Source of the DNA: Candidatus Bathycorpusculum sp.
Lineage (GTDB): Archaea > Thermoproteota > Bathyarchaeia > Bathyarchaeales > Bathycorpusculaceae
Assembly: GCA_009778385.1 (NCBI GenBank)
Contig: WRJX01000094.1
Coordinates: 1 to 40,077, forward strand
DNA: 40,077 nt
Direction: 5' to 3'
Every line of letters begins with the position of its first letter. Within the stretch, counting starts at the first letter, position 1. Below the pieces are notes generated by a model. That model was given only the letters and a program-made list of their open reading frames with translations. It searched no databases and was not told the origin of the DNA. The position numbers and the translations under genes were made by a program. Below, piece after piece: positions 7,799 through 14,742 of this stretch.

Positions 7799-7966
7799 AT
7801 GATGAGTGATGCTGAGGACGTTAAGCGTGAGGTGTGGACGGCTGAGGATGAGGCTGCTTTTCAGCCGTTGTACCGTAAGCGTATGAGGATTAAGATGGCT
7901 GAGGTACGGGATAGGCGTAGGGCTAAAAAGTTTGGTACTCGGTCTACACGCAAGGATACGGTCTAA
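7799..7966 (+). CDS. Small basic protein, 55 aa
   Basis: ATG ATG at 7799-7804, ending TAA at 7964-7966. The N-terminal half is acidic (SDAEDVKREVWTAEDEAAFQ) and the C-terminal half strongly basic (YRKRMRIKMAEVRDRRRAKK), suggesting a nucleic-acid-binding helix. I do not recognise it. Codons end in T/G and look genuinely coding. It lies between palindromic operators 1 and 2, with a TATA-like box 36 nt upstream, so it is probably transcribed leaderless under operator 1. It could be a regulator of the cluster, but no known DNA-binding motif is visible. Confidence 0.6.
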   Translation: MMSDAEDVKREVWTAEDEAAFQPLYRKRMRIKMAEVRDRRRAKKFGTRSTRKDTV

Positions 7967-8015
7967 TTTCTTTTTTTGTTTTGGTTGTTATTGTTGTTTT
8001 GTATGTTTTTCATAT

Positions 8016-8032
8016 TATAGTTAATAACTATG
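8016..8032. promoter_or_regulatory. Palindromic operator 2
   Basis: TATAGTTAATAACTATG differs from a perfect palindrome only at the last base. Its centre is 32 bp (about three helical turns) from the centre of operator 3, so both could be bound on the same DNA face. Confidence 0.68.
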
Positions 8033-8047
8033 ATAACACCCTTATAT

Positions 8048-8064
8048 TATAGTTAATAACTATA
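8048..8064. promoter_or_regulatory. Palindromic operator 3
   Basis: TATAGTTAATAACTATA, a perfect 17-bp palindrome ending 18 nt before the ATG at 8083 and overlapping a TATA-like CTTATATTATAG (8041-8052). Identical to operator 2 except for the final base. Confidence 0.7.
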
Positions 8065-8082
8065 AACTATGTGTGAAATACA

Positions 8083-8437
8083 ATGACAACTCAAATTAGA
8101 GTTAACCCAACAAAAACCCTAACTGATTACAGCTACCAAACCGCAGCAGACACAAACCCAACAACAACCACCACCACAACCCAGACCATCACACTACCCA
8201 AAACCATGACCTCGCTACAACTTAAACCTACGCCTACCCCAAACCCAACAAAAATACGTACAACGCCTAATCACCACACCCAACCAAAACACGATCTACG
8301 AAGAAATAGCACAATACCACCCAGCCGACTTAGACCTCGCAAACCAAACCCTAACCGCCCACATAAACAAACTACAAAACTACCTCGACTTCATAAAAAA
8401 ATACAAAAAACAAACACAGAAGAGGCTTAAACTATGA
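8083..8437 (+). pseudogene. Frameshifted first gene of the microprotein cluster
   Basis: The ATG at 8083 follows operator 3 and opens a Thr-rich N-terminus (MTTQIRVNPTKTLTDYSYQ). The same frame stays open to 8430 but becomes implausible (Pro/Arg/His-rich). A neighbouring frame, open from 8210, instead gives a natural helical sequence, with NLNLRLPQTQQKYVQRLI, then IYEEIAQYHPADLDLANQTL and NYLDFIKKYKKQTQKRLKL, ending TGA 8435-8437 and overlapping the next ATG by ATGA. I infer one gene with a one-base frameshift near 8209, either a mutation or a sequencing error. The absence of T in this A/C-rich stretch keeps wrong frames open. I do not recognise the protein. Confidence 0.5.
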
Positions 8438-8574
8438 AAAAATACGTTAAAGCCCAATGCCCACGCTGCAACACCACAATATACTACGGCAGACCACAAA
8501 CAACCAAAAACAACTGCACAAACTGCTTCAACGAAACTCACCAAAAAATAACTTTAACCCCAATGGCGGCATAG
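8434..8574 (+). CDS. Zinc-ribbon microprotein, 46 aa
   Basis: ATG overlaps the preceding stop (ATGA), indicating translational coupling. The protein has CPRC (residues 9-12) and CTNC (about 28-31), a compact four-cysteine zinc ribbon with 15 residues between the pairs (NTTIYYGRPQTTKNN). Basic N-terminus (MKKYVKAQ). Such ribbons bind nucleic acids or act as small adaptor proteins; many occur in archaeal viruses and plasmids. Too short for a firm family. Second member of the four-gene plus-strand cluster behind operator 3. Confidence 0.65.
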   Translation: MKKYVKAQCPRCNTTIYYGRPQTTKNNCTNCFNETHQKITLTPMAA

Positions 8575-8576
8575 CA

Positions 8577-8753
8577 ATGATGAGCAAGCAAGCAAAAAAC
8601 CGAAAGGTCGTCATCACAAATTGTCACCAAACCTACAACGCCCTAACCAAATTAATTAAAACCGTCATGAATTATGATGTTAAAGAGGATTTGCGCGACA
8701 TGCGAGCACAGGTTTATGAGATAGCGTTTGTGGTCAAGCACCTGGAGGCCTAA
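8577..8753 (+). CDS. Small helical protein, 58 aa (paralogue at 10541)
   Basis: ATG at 8577 (a second ATG follows), two bases after the zinc-ribbon stop. Sequence: MMSKQAKNRKVVITNCHQTY, then NALTKLIKTVMNYDVKEDLR, then a helical tail MRAQVYEIAFVVKHLEA. No cysteine motif; probably two or three amphipathic helices. Its near-paralogue at 10541 keeps YN-LT-LIKTV, K-LRDMR-QV-EI-F-VK across the whole length, so selection has preserved the protein and it is certainly coding. Function unknown. Confidence 0.75.
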   Translation: MMSKQAKNRKVVITNCHQTYNALTKLIKTVMNYDVKEDLRDMRAQVYEIAFVVKHLEA

Positions 8754-8755
8754 AA

Positions 8756-8905
8756 GTGAAGTGTCCACAATGCAGCCGAAAAATGCACAAACTAACACTA
8801 CCCCAACTAATAGTCACCAACACCCCGCACTTGGCAGTCCTGGAGAAAATTCGGGTGGTACATCAATGCCACACCTGCAGCAGAGAAGTCACAGTAAAAG
8901 CTTAA
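8756..8905 (+). CDS. Zinc-ribbon microprotein, 49 aa
   Basis: GTG start at 8756, two bases after the preceding TAA. It carries CPQC (residues 3-6) and CHTC (38-41), a four-cysteine ribbon with a long 31-residue loop (TLPQLIVTNTPHLAVLE in the middle). A decayed homologue lies at 10720-10868 and supports this reading frame over the overlapping ones. Last gene of the cluster; tight spacing indicates one transcript from operator 3. Confidence 0.7.
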   Translation: MKCPQCSRKMHKLTLPQLIVTNTPHLAVLEKIRVVHQCHTCSREVTVKA

Positions 8906-9325
8906 CCAAAATGTTACAATGATAAAAACAAAAAAACCATAGATCGATAGATAAACACGCTTCTGAACGAAAATTAACCAAAAGATAACGATTAGACAAA
9001 AATTAACAACACTTGCAGGACTAACCGTATGCGGGTTATGGACTTATGGTTTTTTCAAAAAGTAAATGGTACAGATCAAGTTAAGTCTTAAGCTAAACCA
9101 GTCATTGTAATTATGACAACAACTAAAAAACCTCACAAATAGTTAGTTTCACAAAAGTTTGATTTAGATGTGTAAAACAAATAAGTGATAGTTGTGAAAG
9201 TATGCGGATTTATGATGATGTTGTGTTGCTCTGTTTTCTGTATGGTGTATTTATATATCTGTATAGCGATTCATTATTAAATTTAACGACATAACATGTG
9301 ACGTAATAAAAAACAGGGCTGTATC
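8906..9325. other. Gene-free stretch, 420 bp
   Basis: No supportable gene. A TATA-like TTTATATATC at about 9249-9258 lies roughly 70 nt before the PadR remnant. A short hydrophobic frame near 8985-9060 (TTLAGLTVCGLWTYGFFKK) has no start codon. Confidence 0.4.
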
Positions 9326-9618
9326 ATGATTGAAAGTACTTCACAAGGTGCACCCACAGAAGCAGCTTATTACATCCTGCCCTCAATGAATAAACTCACG
9401 CATGACTACACAGTAATGCAAAACATCGACAAATTGACCAAACGGCAAACCACTTCTTGGAACAAAAACACTGTATGGCGCAATTAACACTCTACTAGAA
9501 AAATAATGGATTTGCCCCGTAACTGGTGATAACGGCTCTCGCAAAAAAAGAGTACAATATTACACACCTATGCCGCAAAGCTCTTCGACAGGAACGTGTG
9601 CGCTTGGAAGAACTATAG
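9326..9618 (+). pseudogene. Decayed PadR-family transcriptional regulator
   Basis: From ATG 9326 the sequence reads TEAAYYILPSMNKLTHDYTV MQ in one frame; another frame then gives LGTKTLYGAINTLLEK, an in-frame TAA, and WICPVTGDNGSRKKRVQYY; a third frame gives KALRQERVRLEEL before TAG 9616-9618. Together these are the full winged-helix PadR pattern (LTEATYYILLSL, LGxGTLYGAINTLLEK, SRKKxY, G-EALRQERxRLEEL) with at least two frameshifts and one nonsense codon. PadR regulators usually repress the gene that follows; here that would be the equally broken DUF2812 gene. Confidence 0.8.
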
Positions 9619-9655
9619 TTAATGGTAAAAATAAATTGGAGAGTACATAATAGTA

Positions 9656-10234
9656 ATGACAACAAAAGTTTGGAAGGCATTTTTGGATTATGAAAAAGAG
9701 GAAAAATGGCTAAACGAAATGGTCGCTAAAGGGTTTGCTATGACAGCTTATAGCTGGTGTCACTACACCTTTGAGAATTGCGTACCAGGTGAATATATTT
9801 ATCGTATTGAACTCTTAGAACACAGTGTTAACCATCCATAAAGCAAGCGCCATATTCAGGTCATGGAAGAAAAGGGTGTGGAAAAAGTTGACACATACCG
9901 CACATGGGTATATTTTAGAAAGAAAGCCGTAGACGGGGACTTTCAGATATACAGTGATTTGGACTCTCGAATTAAACATTATAAGAGGGTTTCCAATGTG
10001 TGGTTCGCAATAGGTTGTGCTGAACTGTGTATTGGTTTTTCACAGATTACCCTGCTTGTGACCTTTCTGGAAATTGGTTCTCGATACTTTATTGTCCACG
10101 CTGCAGCAATGGTACTGTTCTTTTCGACTGCCATCATACTTTTCGGACTTCGGTGGCGCTACACCAAAAAAATCAAATTGCTTAGACACAAACATACAAG
10201 AATAAGGGAGACCCTTAGAAATATAGCCAACTGA
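9656..10234 (+). pseudogene. DUF2812 membrane protein gene interrupted by in-frame TAA
   Basis: Two frames, 9656-9841 and 9863-10234, are in the same register, separated only by the TAA at 9839-9841. Read through, the protein is about 192 aa: KVWKAFLDYEKEEKWLNEMV, CVPGEYIYRIELLEHSVNHP, stop, SKRHIQVMEEKGVEKVDTYR and TWVYFRKKAVDGDFQIYSDL, then two membrane helices (about WFAIGCAELCIGFSQITLLV and VHAAAMVLFFSTAIILFGL). This is the DUF2812 family, normally encoded directly after a PadR regulator. The single nonsense codon, next to a wrecked PadR gene, argues for a pseudogene; the second part could still be made from the ATG at 9863. Confidence 0.8.
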
Positions 10235-10359
10235 CTAAAATCGTATGTATCTCTTTGAAATTATTGTCAGTTTTTCCATTTTTTCCTAACCAGATTTGTT
10301 CTAACCTAACTTTTCAAAATTAAGGAATAGACTTTTGTGGAGAGTGCTCATCTAAAGAT

Positions 10360-10464
10360 ATGCATCATTTGGTTTTGCCATTGTTGAAACGTTTCAGGTT
10401 GAGTAGAGTACATCACAATCGAATAGTTAAATCCGCCATAATAGAACTTTTAGAGCGGCGTTAA
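10360..10464 (+). CDS. Possible 34-aa basic peptide
   Basis: ATG 10360 to TAA 10462-10464. Ends RIVKSAIIELLERR, which resembles the second helix of ribbon-helix-helix proteins, but the ribbon strand is not visible. It may be a fragment. Weakly supported. Confidence 0.25.
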   Translation: MHHLVLPLLKRFRLSRVHHNRIVKSAIIELLERR

Positions 10465-10540
10465 TTTGGTATTAATATGGAGTTAATGTGGAAATATGGT
10501 TATATCGTGTTTGTTTTTGAATTTTAATTGGTGATAAAAA

Positions 10541-10816
10541 ATGCTGAAACAAGCAAAAAACCAAAAAGACGTCATATTGAACTGCCGAAAAACCTACAAC
10601 TCCCTAACCCAACTTATCAAAACCGTCAACAATCACACAATAAAAGAGAATCTACGCGACATGCGAACACAAGTATTCGAGATAGAGTTTGCAGTCAAAA
10701 ACATGGAGACCCAAAAAAGGGGAAGTATCACAATGCAGTCGAAGAATACACAAACTGTCGGCACCCTACTTGACAGTTACCAACACCCCATACTTAGCAA
10801 TCATAGAAAAAGTTAG
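10541..10816 (+). CDS. Paralogue of the 58-aa helical protein with lost stop codon
   Basis: ATG 10541 is preceded by GGTGATAAAAA, a good ribosome binding site. Residues 1-57 align with the 58-aa protein at 8577 (KQAKN-K-V---C--TYN-LT-LIKTV, then LRDMR-QV-EI-F-VK). At the position where that gene has GCC TAA, this copy has ACC CAA, so translation runs 34 codons further into the remains of the following zinc-ribbon gene in the wrong frame. The extension is therefore not meaningful. The gene may still work, since the conserved part is intact. No TATAGTTA palindrome is visible upstream of this copy. Confidence 0.6.
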   Translation: MLKQAKNQKDVILNCRKTYNSLTQLIKTVNNHTIKENLRDMRTQVFEIEFAVKNMETQKRGSITMQSKNTQTVGTLLDSYQHPILSNHRKS

Positions 10817-10868
10817 GGTGGTACATCAATACCGCACCTGCACCACCGAAATAAAAGTAAAAGCTTAA
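10720..10868 (+). pseudogene. Decayed copy of the 49-aa zinc-ribbon gene
   Basis: In one frame the sequence reads QCSRRIHKLSAPYLTVTNTP, then YLAIIEKVRVVHQYRTCTT and EIKVKA before TAA 10866-10868, aligning with the 49-aa gene at 8756. The start codon and first cysteine pair are lost (GTA TCA where GTG AAG TGT CCA is expected, plus a one-base deletion) and one later cysteine is now Tyr. Together with the preceding paralogue it shows duplication of two adjacent genes of the cluster. Confidence 0.7.
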
Positions 10869-10956
10869 CTGCAAAACAACCCAGCAACAACAGCGTAAAA
10901 CATCAGTCACCACAGAATAAAAGAGAGACACGGCAGTTAAAATGAAAAAGAAACCG

Positions 10957-11199
10957 TTAAAATTGCACTGCACCGACACCATACAATTTTTCCATAATCT
11001 CATAAATTGAATAAGTCTCTTGTTTCATATCATCAGTTGCTTGCCGAGTAAATAATCTACCATCTGAAAACAAATAATATGTTCGATGTTTATAATTAAC
11101 CGCCATAGATTCAATTATACCACCAACAGAAGGATCACGAATAAATTTCTCATACTCAACTGAATGGTCAACAGATGACCCTCTTAACCAAGCATCCAT
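10957..11199 (-). CDS. C-terminal part of a frameshifted protein, or small overlapping gene
   Basis: 80 aa starting MDAWLRGSSVDHSVEYEKFI and continuing YKHRTYYLFSDGRLFTRQAT. Its ATG lies 32 nt inside the end of the 177-aa upstream gene, in the +1 frame. Joining the two at DPLY/MDAWLRG gives a smooth protein of about 255 residues, and the upstream frame ends in an unlikely tail (YGCLVKRVIC). I therefore favour a single gene with a one-base frameshift over two overlapping genes. No ribosome binding site is visible for the inner ATG. Family unknown. Confidence 0.5.
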   Translation of the reverse strand: MDAWLRGSSVDHSVEYEKFIRDPSVGGIIESMAVNYKHRTYYLFSDGRLFTRQATDDMKQETYSIYEIMEKLYGVGAVQF

Positions 11200-11701
11200 A
11201 ATATAAAGGATCTTTTATATCCCCAATTCTAACCTCAACAGTTTCACCAAACTCATCAATATTATTAATCGCAGTCTCTTTATCTTTCAAAAGCAACTGA
11301 ACAGGCTTAACTGACGAACTGGGATTTTTACCCATATTTTTTGCTACATCTGAAACAATTCTAGAAATTTTAGATGCAACACTACCATTCGCAAAAACAC
11401 CAATAACTCCATTTAACGGCTCCCGACTAAAATAATACAATATTTTAGGGCCTTCTGTATATTGTTCCAAATGTGTCTCCATTTGCAATGTGCCTGAATT
11501 CATTTTCTTTAAAATAATTTGTTCATCATAATAAATATGTATAAATCGCCCAAAATCTTCTGACTCATTAACAGGCCGCTGCTTTTCTATCTTATCAACA
11601 TACAATTTAAAATCGCCACGATACGAATACACCGCTTGTTTTGAAAGAATTGTATAAACCTCAATAGATTGTGGTTTAAAAAAAGAACATGAAAGAAACA
11701 T
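11168..11701 (-). CDS. Unrecognised protein, 177 aa
   Basis: Starts ATG at 11701 directly after, and in the same frame as, the TGA of the preceding 227-aa gene. Beta-rich, with EVYTILSKQAVYSYRGDFKLYV, FGRFIHIYYDEQIILKKM and GPKILYYFSREPLNGVIGVF. No membrane segment beyond a mildly hydrophobic N-terminus (MFLSCSFF). No recognised domain. The zero-length junction means either translational coupling or, less likely, one gene interrupted by a nonsense codon. The C-terminus probably continues in the 80-aa frame at 10957-11199. Confidence 0.55.
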   Translation of the reverse strand: MFLSCSFFKPQSIEVYTILSKQAVYSYRGDFKLYVDKIEKQRPVNESEDFGRFIHIYYDEQIILKKMNSGTLQMETHLEQYTEGPKILYYFSREPLNGVIGVFANGSVASKISRIVSDVAKNMGKNPSSSVKPVQLLLKDKETAINNIDEFGETVEVRIGDIKDPLYYGCLVKRVIC

Positions 11702-12385
11702 TCACAACAACACCTTTAACACAGCTAACACGTCTTTTGTATCTGAATAAGTTACAATAACACCTTTTTCCATCAATCGTACTGTGAACCCATCATTTTT
11801 ATGTAATTTAGAAATTTTTTGGATAAAATCAACGTCATCACTTTTAAGTATAACATGTTTCACTATTGACCTAAGAGGTATTTTCCCCTCATCACGTAAA
11901 CTTTTATCAGTCTCTCCTAACAACTCATCAAATTCAGTAATAAATAAAAATAATTTATCAAATGGCATTTCTGTTTGTGATGGAGAAATAAATAATCTTA
12001 TCTGGTTAATTCTATTATAAAGAACTGATAACTCTTTTTCTTCTTCAAACAACTCCTCACCATAACTAGCGATTCCTAATGGAAATAAAGTTACCACATT
12101 AGGATTCAAAGAATAATGTGCATCCAAAGAACCGAGTTTAATAATATTCTTTTCAGTTTTGGTGTGAGTAATTTTTGTCACAAAATACCTATGATAATCT
12201 TCCACTGCAATAGAATTATAAAATGTAAAAACCGCATTTGCAGTTATTTGTATATTTATTGTTTTTTTATTTAAAAAAGAACCTTTCACAAGTTTAACTG
12301 TTACAGGCACCAGAACATGTTTAGTTAACATAAAAGCTAATTCAGCCTTTTGTTTGCCATCAATAGCCATCAACATTTCACCCAT
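11702..12385 (-). CDS. Unrecognised protein, 227 aa
   Basis: ATG at 12385; a second ATG (MLMAIDGKQ) at codon 4 is also possible. The N-terminal half is beta-rich with LVPVTVKLVKGSFLNKKTIN and YHRYFVTKITHTKTEKNIIK and looks like a PH-like or SHOCT-adjacent small barrel, but I cannot name it. The C-terminal half is helical with acidic runs (EELFEEEKELSVLYNRINQI). No signal peptide. First gene of a minus-strand operon with the 177- and 80-aa frames. Divergent from the DUF4157 gene across a 200-bp gap, so the two could share regulation. AT-rich, and with codons unlike the viral genes. Confidence 0.6.
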   Translation of the reverse strand: MGEMLMAIDGKQKAELAFMLTKHVLVPVTVKLVKGSFLNKKTINIQITANAVFTFYNSIAVEDYHRYFVTKITHTKTEKNIIKLGSLDAHYSLNPNVVTLFPLGIASYGEELFEEEKELSVLYNRINQIRLFISPSQTEMPFDKLFLFITEFDELLGETDKSLRDEGKIPLRSIVKHVILKSDDVDFIQKISKLHKNDGFTVRLMEKGVIVTYSDTKDVLAVLKVLL

Positions 12386-12544
12386 AATTAATTCTCACTA
12401 ATTTTAATACAGTAAAGCAGCAAATAAAAAAACCTTACACAAAACAACCGCTACAGTAACAACAACGTAAACCATCACAACCCACAACAGACCACCTATC
12501 TTGACAACCTACAAAAATAATATCAGCCACAAGTTTCATCAAGA

Positions 12545-12553
12545 GATATAAAT
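12545..12553 (+). promoter_or_regulatory. TATA box of the DUF4157 gene
   Basis: GATATAAAT inside the small palindrome AGAGATATAAATCTC, centred about 37 nt before the ATG at 12587. This predicts a leader of only about ten bases. The palindrome arms could also be an operator. Confidence 0.5.
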
Positions 12554-12586
12554 CTCAATTAACAATGTAATGTTTGTGTATAGGCT

Positions 12587-14446
12587 ATGTTTGCATATGA
12601 TGAACCTAAAAAGAAAGCCGCCTCACAATCTTCGCAGTGGAGCTGTGAGTCAAACCGTAAACGTAAAACACAAGGCAGCTTTTTAGACACAGAATTTTCA
12701 AGTTCCGCAAGCTATAACGTATATGAAGTTTTACAGCGTCAAACAACACCCACAGCCCCAAATGCTTCTACATCTACCGGTGGAAGCGCGTTACCCTCTG
12801 ACATACGAGAACGCTTTGAGAAACGCTCAGGCTACTCACTAGCAGACGTACTGGTACACTATAATTCCGAAGAACCCGCAAAACTCGGCGCATATGCCTA
12901 CGCACGAGGCAACACGGTGCATATTGGTCCCGGACAGGAACAACACCTACCCCACGAAATAGGACATGTGGTACAGCAAAAAGCGGGGTTAGTACGTCCA
13001 ACAGGCACAATAAATGGGGTAAATGTAAACACCGATGAAACCCTCGAAAAAAAAGCAGATGGGTGTAATGGTGACGTACGACAAGATATCTCTTCTATAA
13101 ATAGTGAAAACAGTATACGTACATGTTCTGATGTAGCGCAATTAATAGACTGGAAGGTAGTGGTGGGCGACCTGAATGATTATTACTTGGAGCCAGTAGA
13201 CGGCTGGGATAGCGTTCCCGTTGCGACGGAACAGCCGTTTTCGCTTATGGACCCAGGCATTAAGCAACGTATGCTGAGTGGGTGCTTCCAACGAAATGAG
13301 GTGTTTGACGATGGTTTTGATGGTGAGACACAACTTAGACGAGGCCGTTGGACGGCAAGACCTGTGGCAGCACCAGCAGTACCACAACAAGGAGCAGCGG
13401 CAGCAACAGCACCAGCGGCGGTAGCGGCGTCGGCAACCACAGGAACACCAGGAGCAGAGAGATCTGCGGATGAACCACGGCCAAAGAAAAAAGATTTGGT
13501 TACGCATGATGTGCAAACGAGACTTAATATGAAGAGAGCGGCATGTGAGGCAAAGAAAGGTACCAGTGGACCAGAAACACCCGGAGCCGCAGCGGCATTG
13601 AATTCTGAGTCACAGTTACGAAAAGCACAGGAGGCTAAGGACGTGGTGAAACGTCATCATGACGAGAATGCTGCAAAAAGTGCCTCTAAGACACAGGACA
13701 ACCCGAATCGGACACATATTAACCGTGGACATAGCTCACAGGCAGCAGCGGCTGTGCCACGGGACCTTATAACAGAGGATGCATTTAAACCGCATAGAGT
13801 TATGCGTGATGGGGTTCATTACTTTGTTCCATCAGCTAATGTTTTCCCACATATACATATATGTCCAGGAAAGATAAAGAAAATTTTGTATACCCATCTT
13901 AATGATGCCGACCATACCCCTTTGGTAAATGACAATGGACAAATATTGTCTGACAACATATCACGTGTACTTGACTTTTATGTAGTTCCTAACATAAAGC
14001 TACCAGAAGAAGAGCAAATAACCCGCTTATATGAACTACAACGACAAATAGCTCAAATAGACATACAAATACAGCAAATACAACAAATAAATGGCACCCT
14101 AGAAAATCAAATAGCAGCACTAAGACAGCTAACACAACAACCACAACAACGACTACAACAACAACTATCAGAACAGACATATGTAGAAACACTAAAAAGA
14201 ATACAAAGCTTACCATCCAATCTATCACAAGAAGCAAAAGAACGACAAGACGCACGAACTGAAATACATCTCATAACAAGCGAGCTAATAGACCGACTAC
14301 GCGCTGCACAAAATAGACTATTAGATCAAGAAAAGCAAATACCACAAAAACCCTACTTGACAGGTAAAGATGTCGATAAGTATCAAAAGATAATGGGTTG
14401 GTTATATTGTTGGATACGTAGTGGATATACCAAAATGGGAATTTAG
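12587..14446 (+). CDS. DUF4157 putative metalloprotease/effector, 619 aa
   Basis: Residues 68-160 are a DUF4157 domain: ALPSDIRERFEKRSGYSLAD, VLVHYNSEEPAKLGAYAYAR, GNTVHIGPG and LPHEIGHVVQQKAG, with zinc-protease HEIGH at 123-127 and an acidic DETLEKKAD near 150-158. DUF4157 is strongly associated with effectors loaded by extracellular contractile injection systems (eCIS) and is thought to be a trafficking or processing module. Residues about 250-300 are Ala/Thr-rich and low-complexity; 300-400 basic and charged; 400-470 a possible folded domain (GVHYFVPSANVFPHIHICPG); 475-590 a Gln-rich coiled coil; the C-terminus (GWLYCWIRSGYTKMGI) may be the active tail. No signal peptide, consistent with loading from the cytoplasm. 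It converges on the viral tail-tip gene (84 bp apart). No known toxin domain could be named. Confidence 0.88.
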   Translation: MFAYDEPKKKAASQSSQWSCESNRKRKTQGSFLDTEFSSSASYNVYEVLQRQTTPTAPNASTSTGGSALPSDIRERFEKRSGYSLADVLVHYNSEEPAKLGAYAYARGNTVHIGPGQEQHLPHEIGHVVQQKAGLVRPTGTINGVNVNTDETLEKKADGCNGDVRQDISSINSENSIRTCSDVAQLIDWKVVVGDLNDYYLEPVDGWDSVPVATEQPFSLMDPGIKQRMLSGCFQRNEVFDDGFDGETQLRRGRWTARPVAAPAVPQQGAAAATAPAAVAASATTGTPGAERSADEPRPKKKDLVTHDVQTRLNMKRAACEAKKGTSGPETPGAAAALNSESQLRKAQEAKDVVKRHHDENAAKSASKTQDNPNRTHINRGHSSQAAAAVPRDLITEDAFKPHRVMRDGVHYFVPSANVFPHIHICPGKIKKILYTHLNDADHTPLVNDNGQILSDNISRVLDFYVVPNIKLPEEEQITRLYELQRQIAQIDIQIQQIQQINGTLENQIAALRQLTQQPQQRLQQQLSEQTYVETLKRIQSLPSNLSQEAKERQDARTEIHLITSELIDRLRAAQNRLLDQEKQIPQKPYLTGKDVDKYQKIMGWLYCWIRSGYTKMGI

Positions 14447-14529
14447 TATTAGCAAACCACGTTAGTTTAAAGTATCCTCACAATAACACTTGTTTTTGTG
14501 GTGTGTGGGTGGTCGGTAACGTAACTGTG

Positions 14530-14742
14530 TCATCTACTCCGAGGCGTTTTTTGCACCGCTGGCAAGTTCGATTTTCCCAAGTTTTTCTGTAGTTCGGCGT
14601 TTTCAGCCATTAACGCTCCAACTACAGCGTTCACCTGTATGGTTAGGTCTTGGAAACGCACGTTTAGCAATGCGAGAGCTTGTTGCACCTGTGGCGATAA
14701 ATTAGCCGGTACTTGTGGCACAGTCTGGGTTTTTTCAGTCAT
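14530..14742 (-). CDS. Tail-tip coiled-coil accessory protein, 70 aa
   Basis: ATG overlaps the end of the hub/fibre gene by 8 nt (ATGACTGA), showing translational coupling. Contains LSPQVQQALALLNVRFQDL and VVGALMAENAELQKNL, a heptad pattern similar to the C-terminal coil of the hub/fibre protein, so the two may assemble together or this protein may chaperone fibre trimers. Decayed copies at 924-1111 and 35148-35278 show repeated spread of the gene. Last gene of the viral structural operon. No named family. Confidence 0.75.
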   Translation of the reverse strand: MTEKTQTVPQVPANLSPQVQQALALLNVRFQDLTIQVNAVVGALMAENAELQKNLGKSNLPAVQKTPRSR

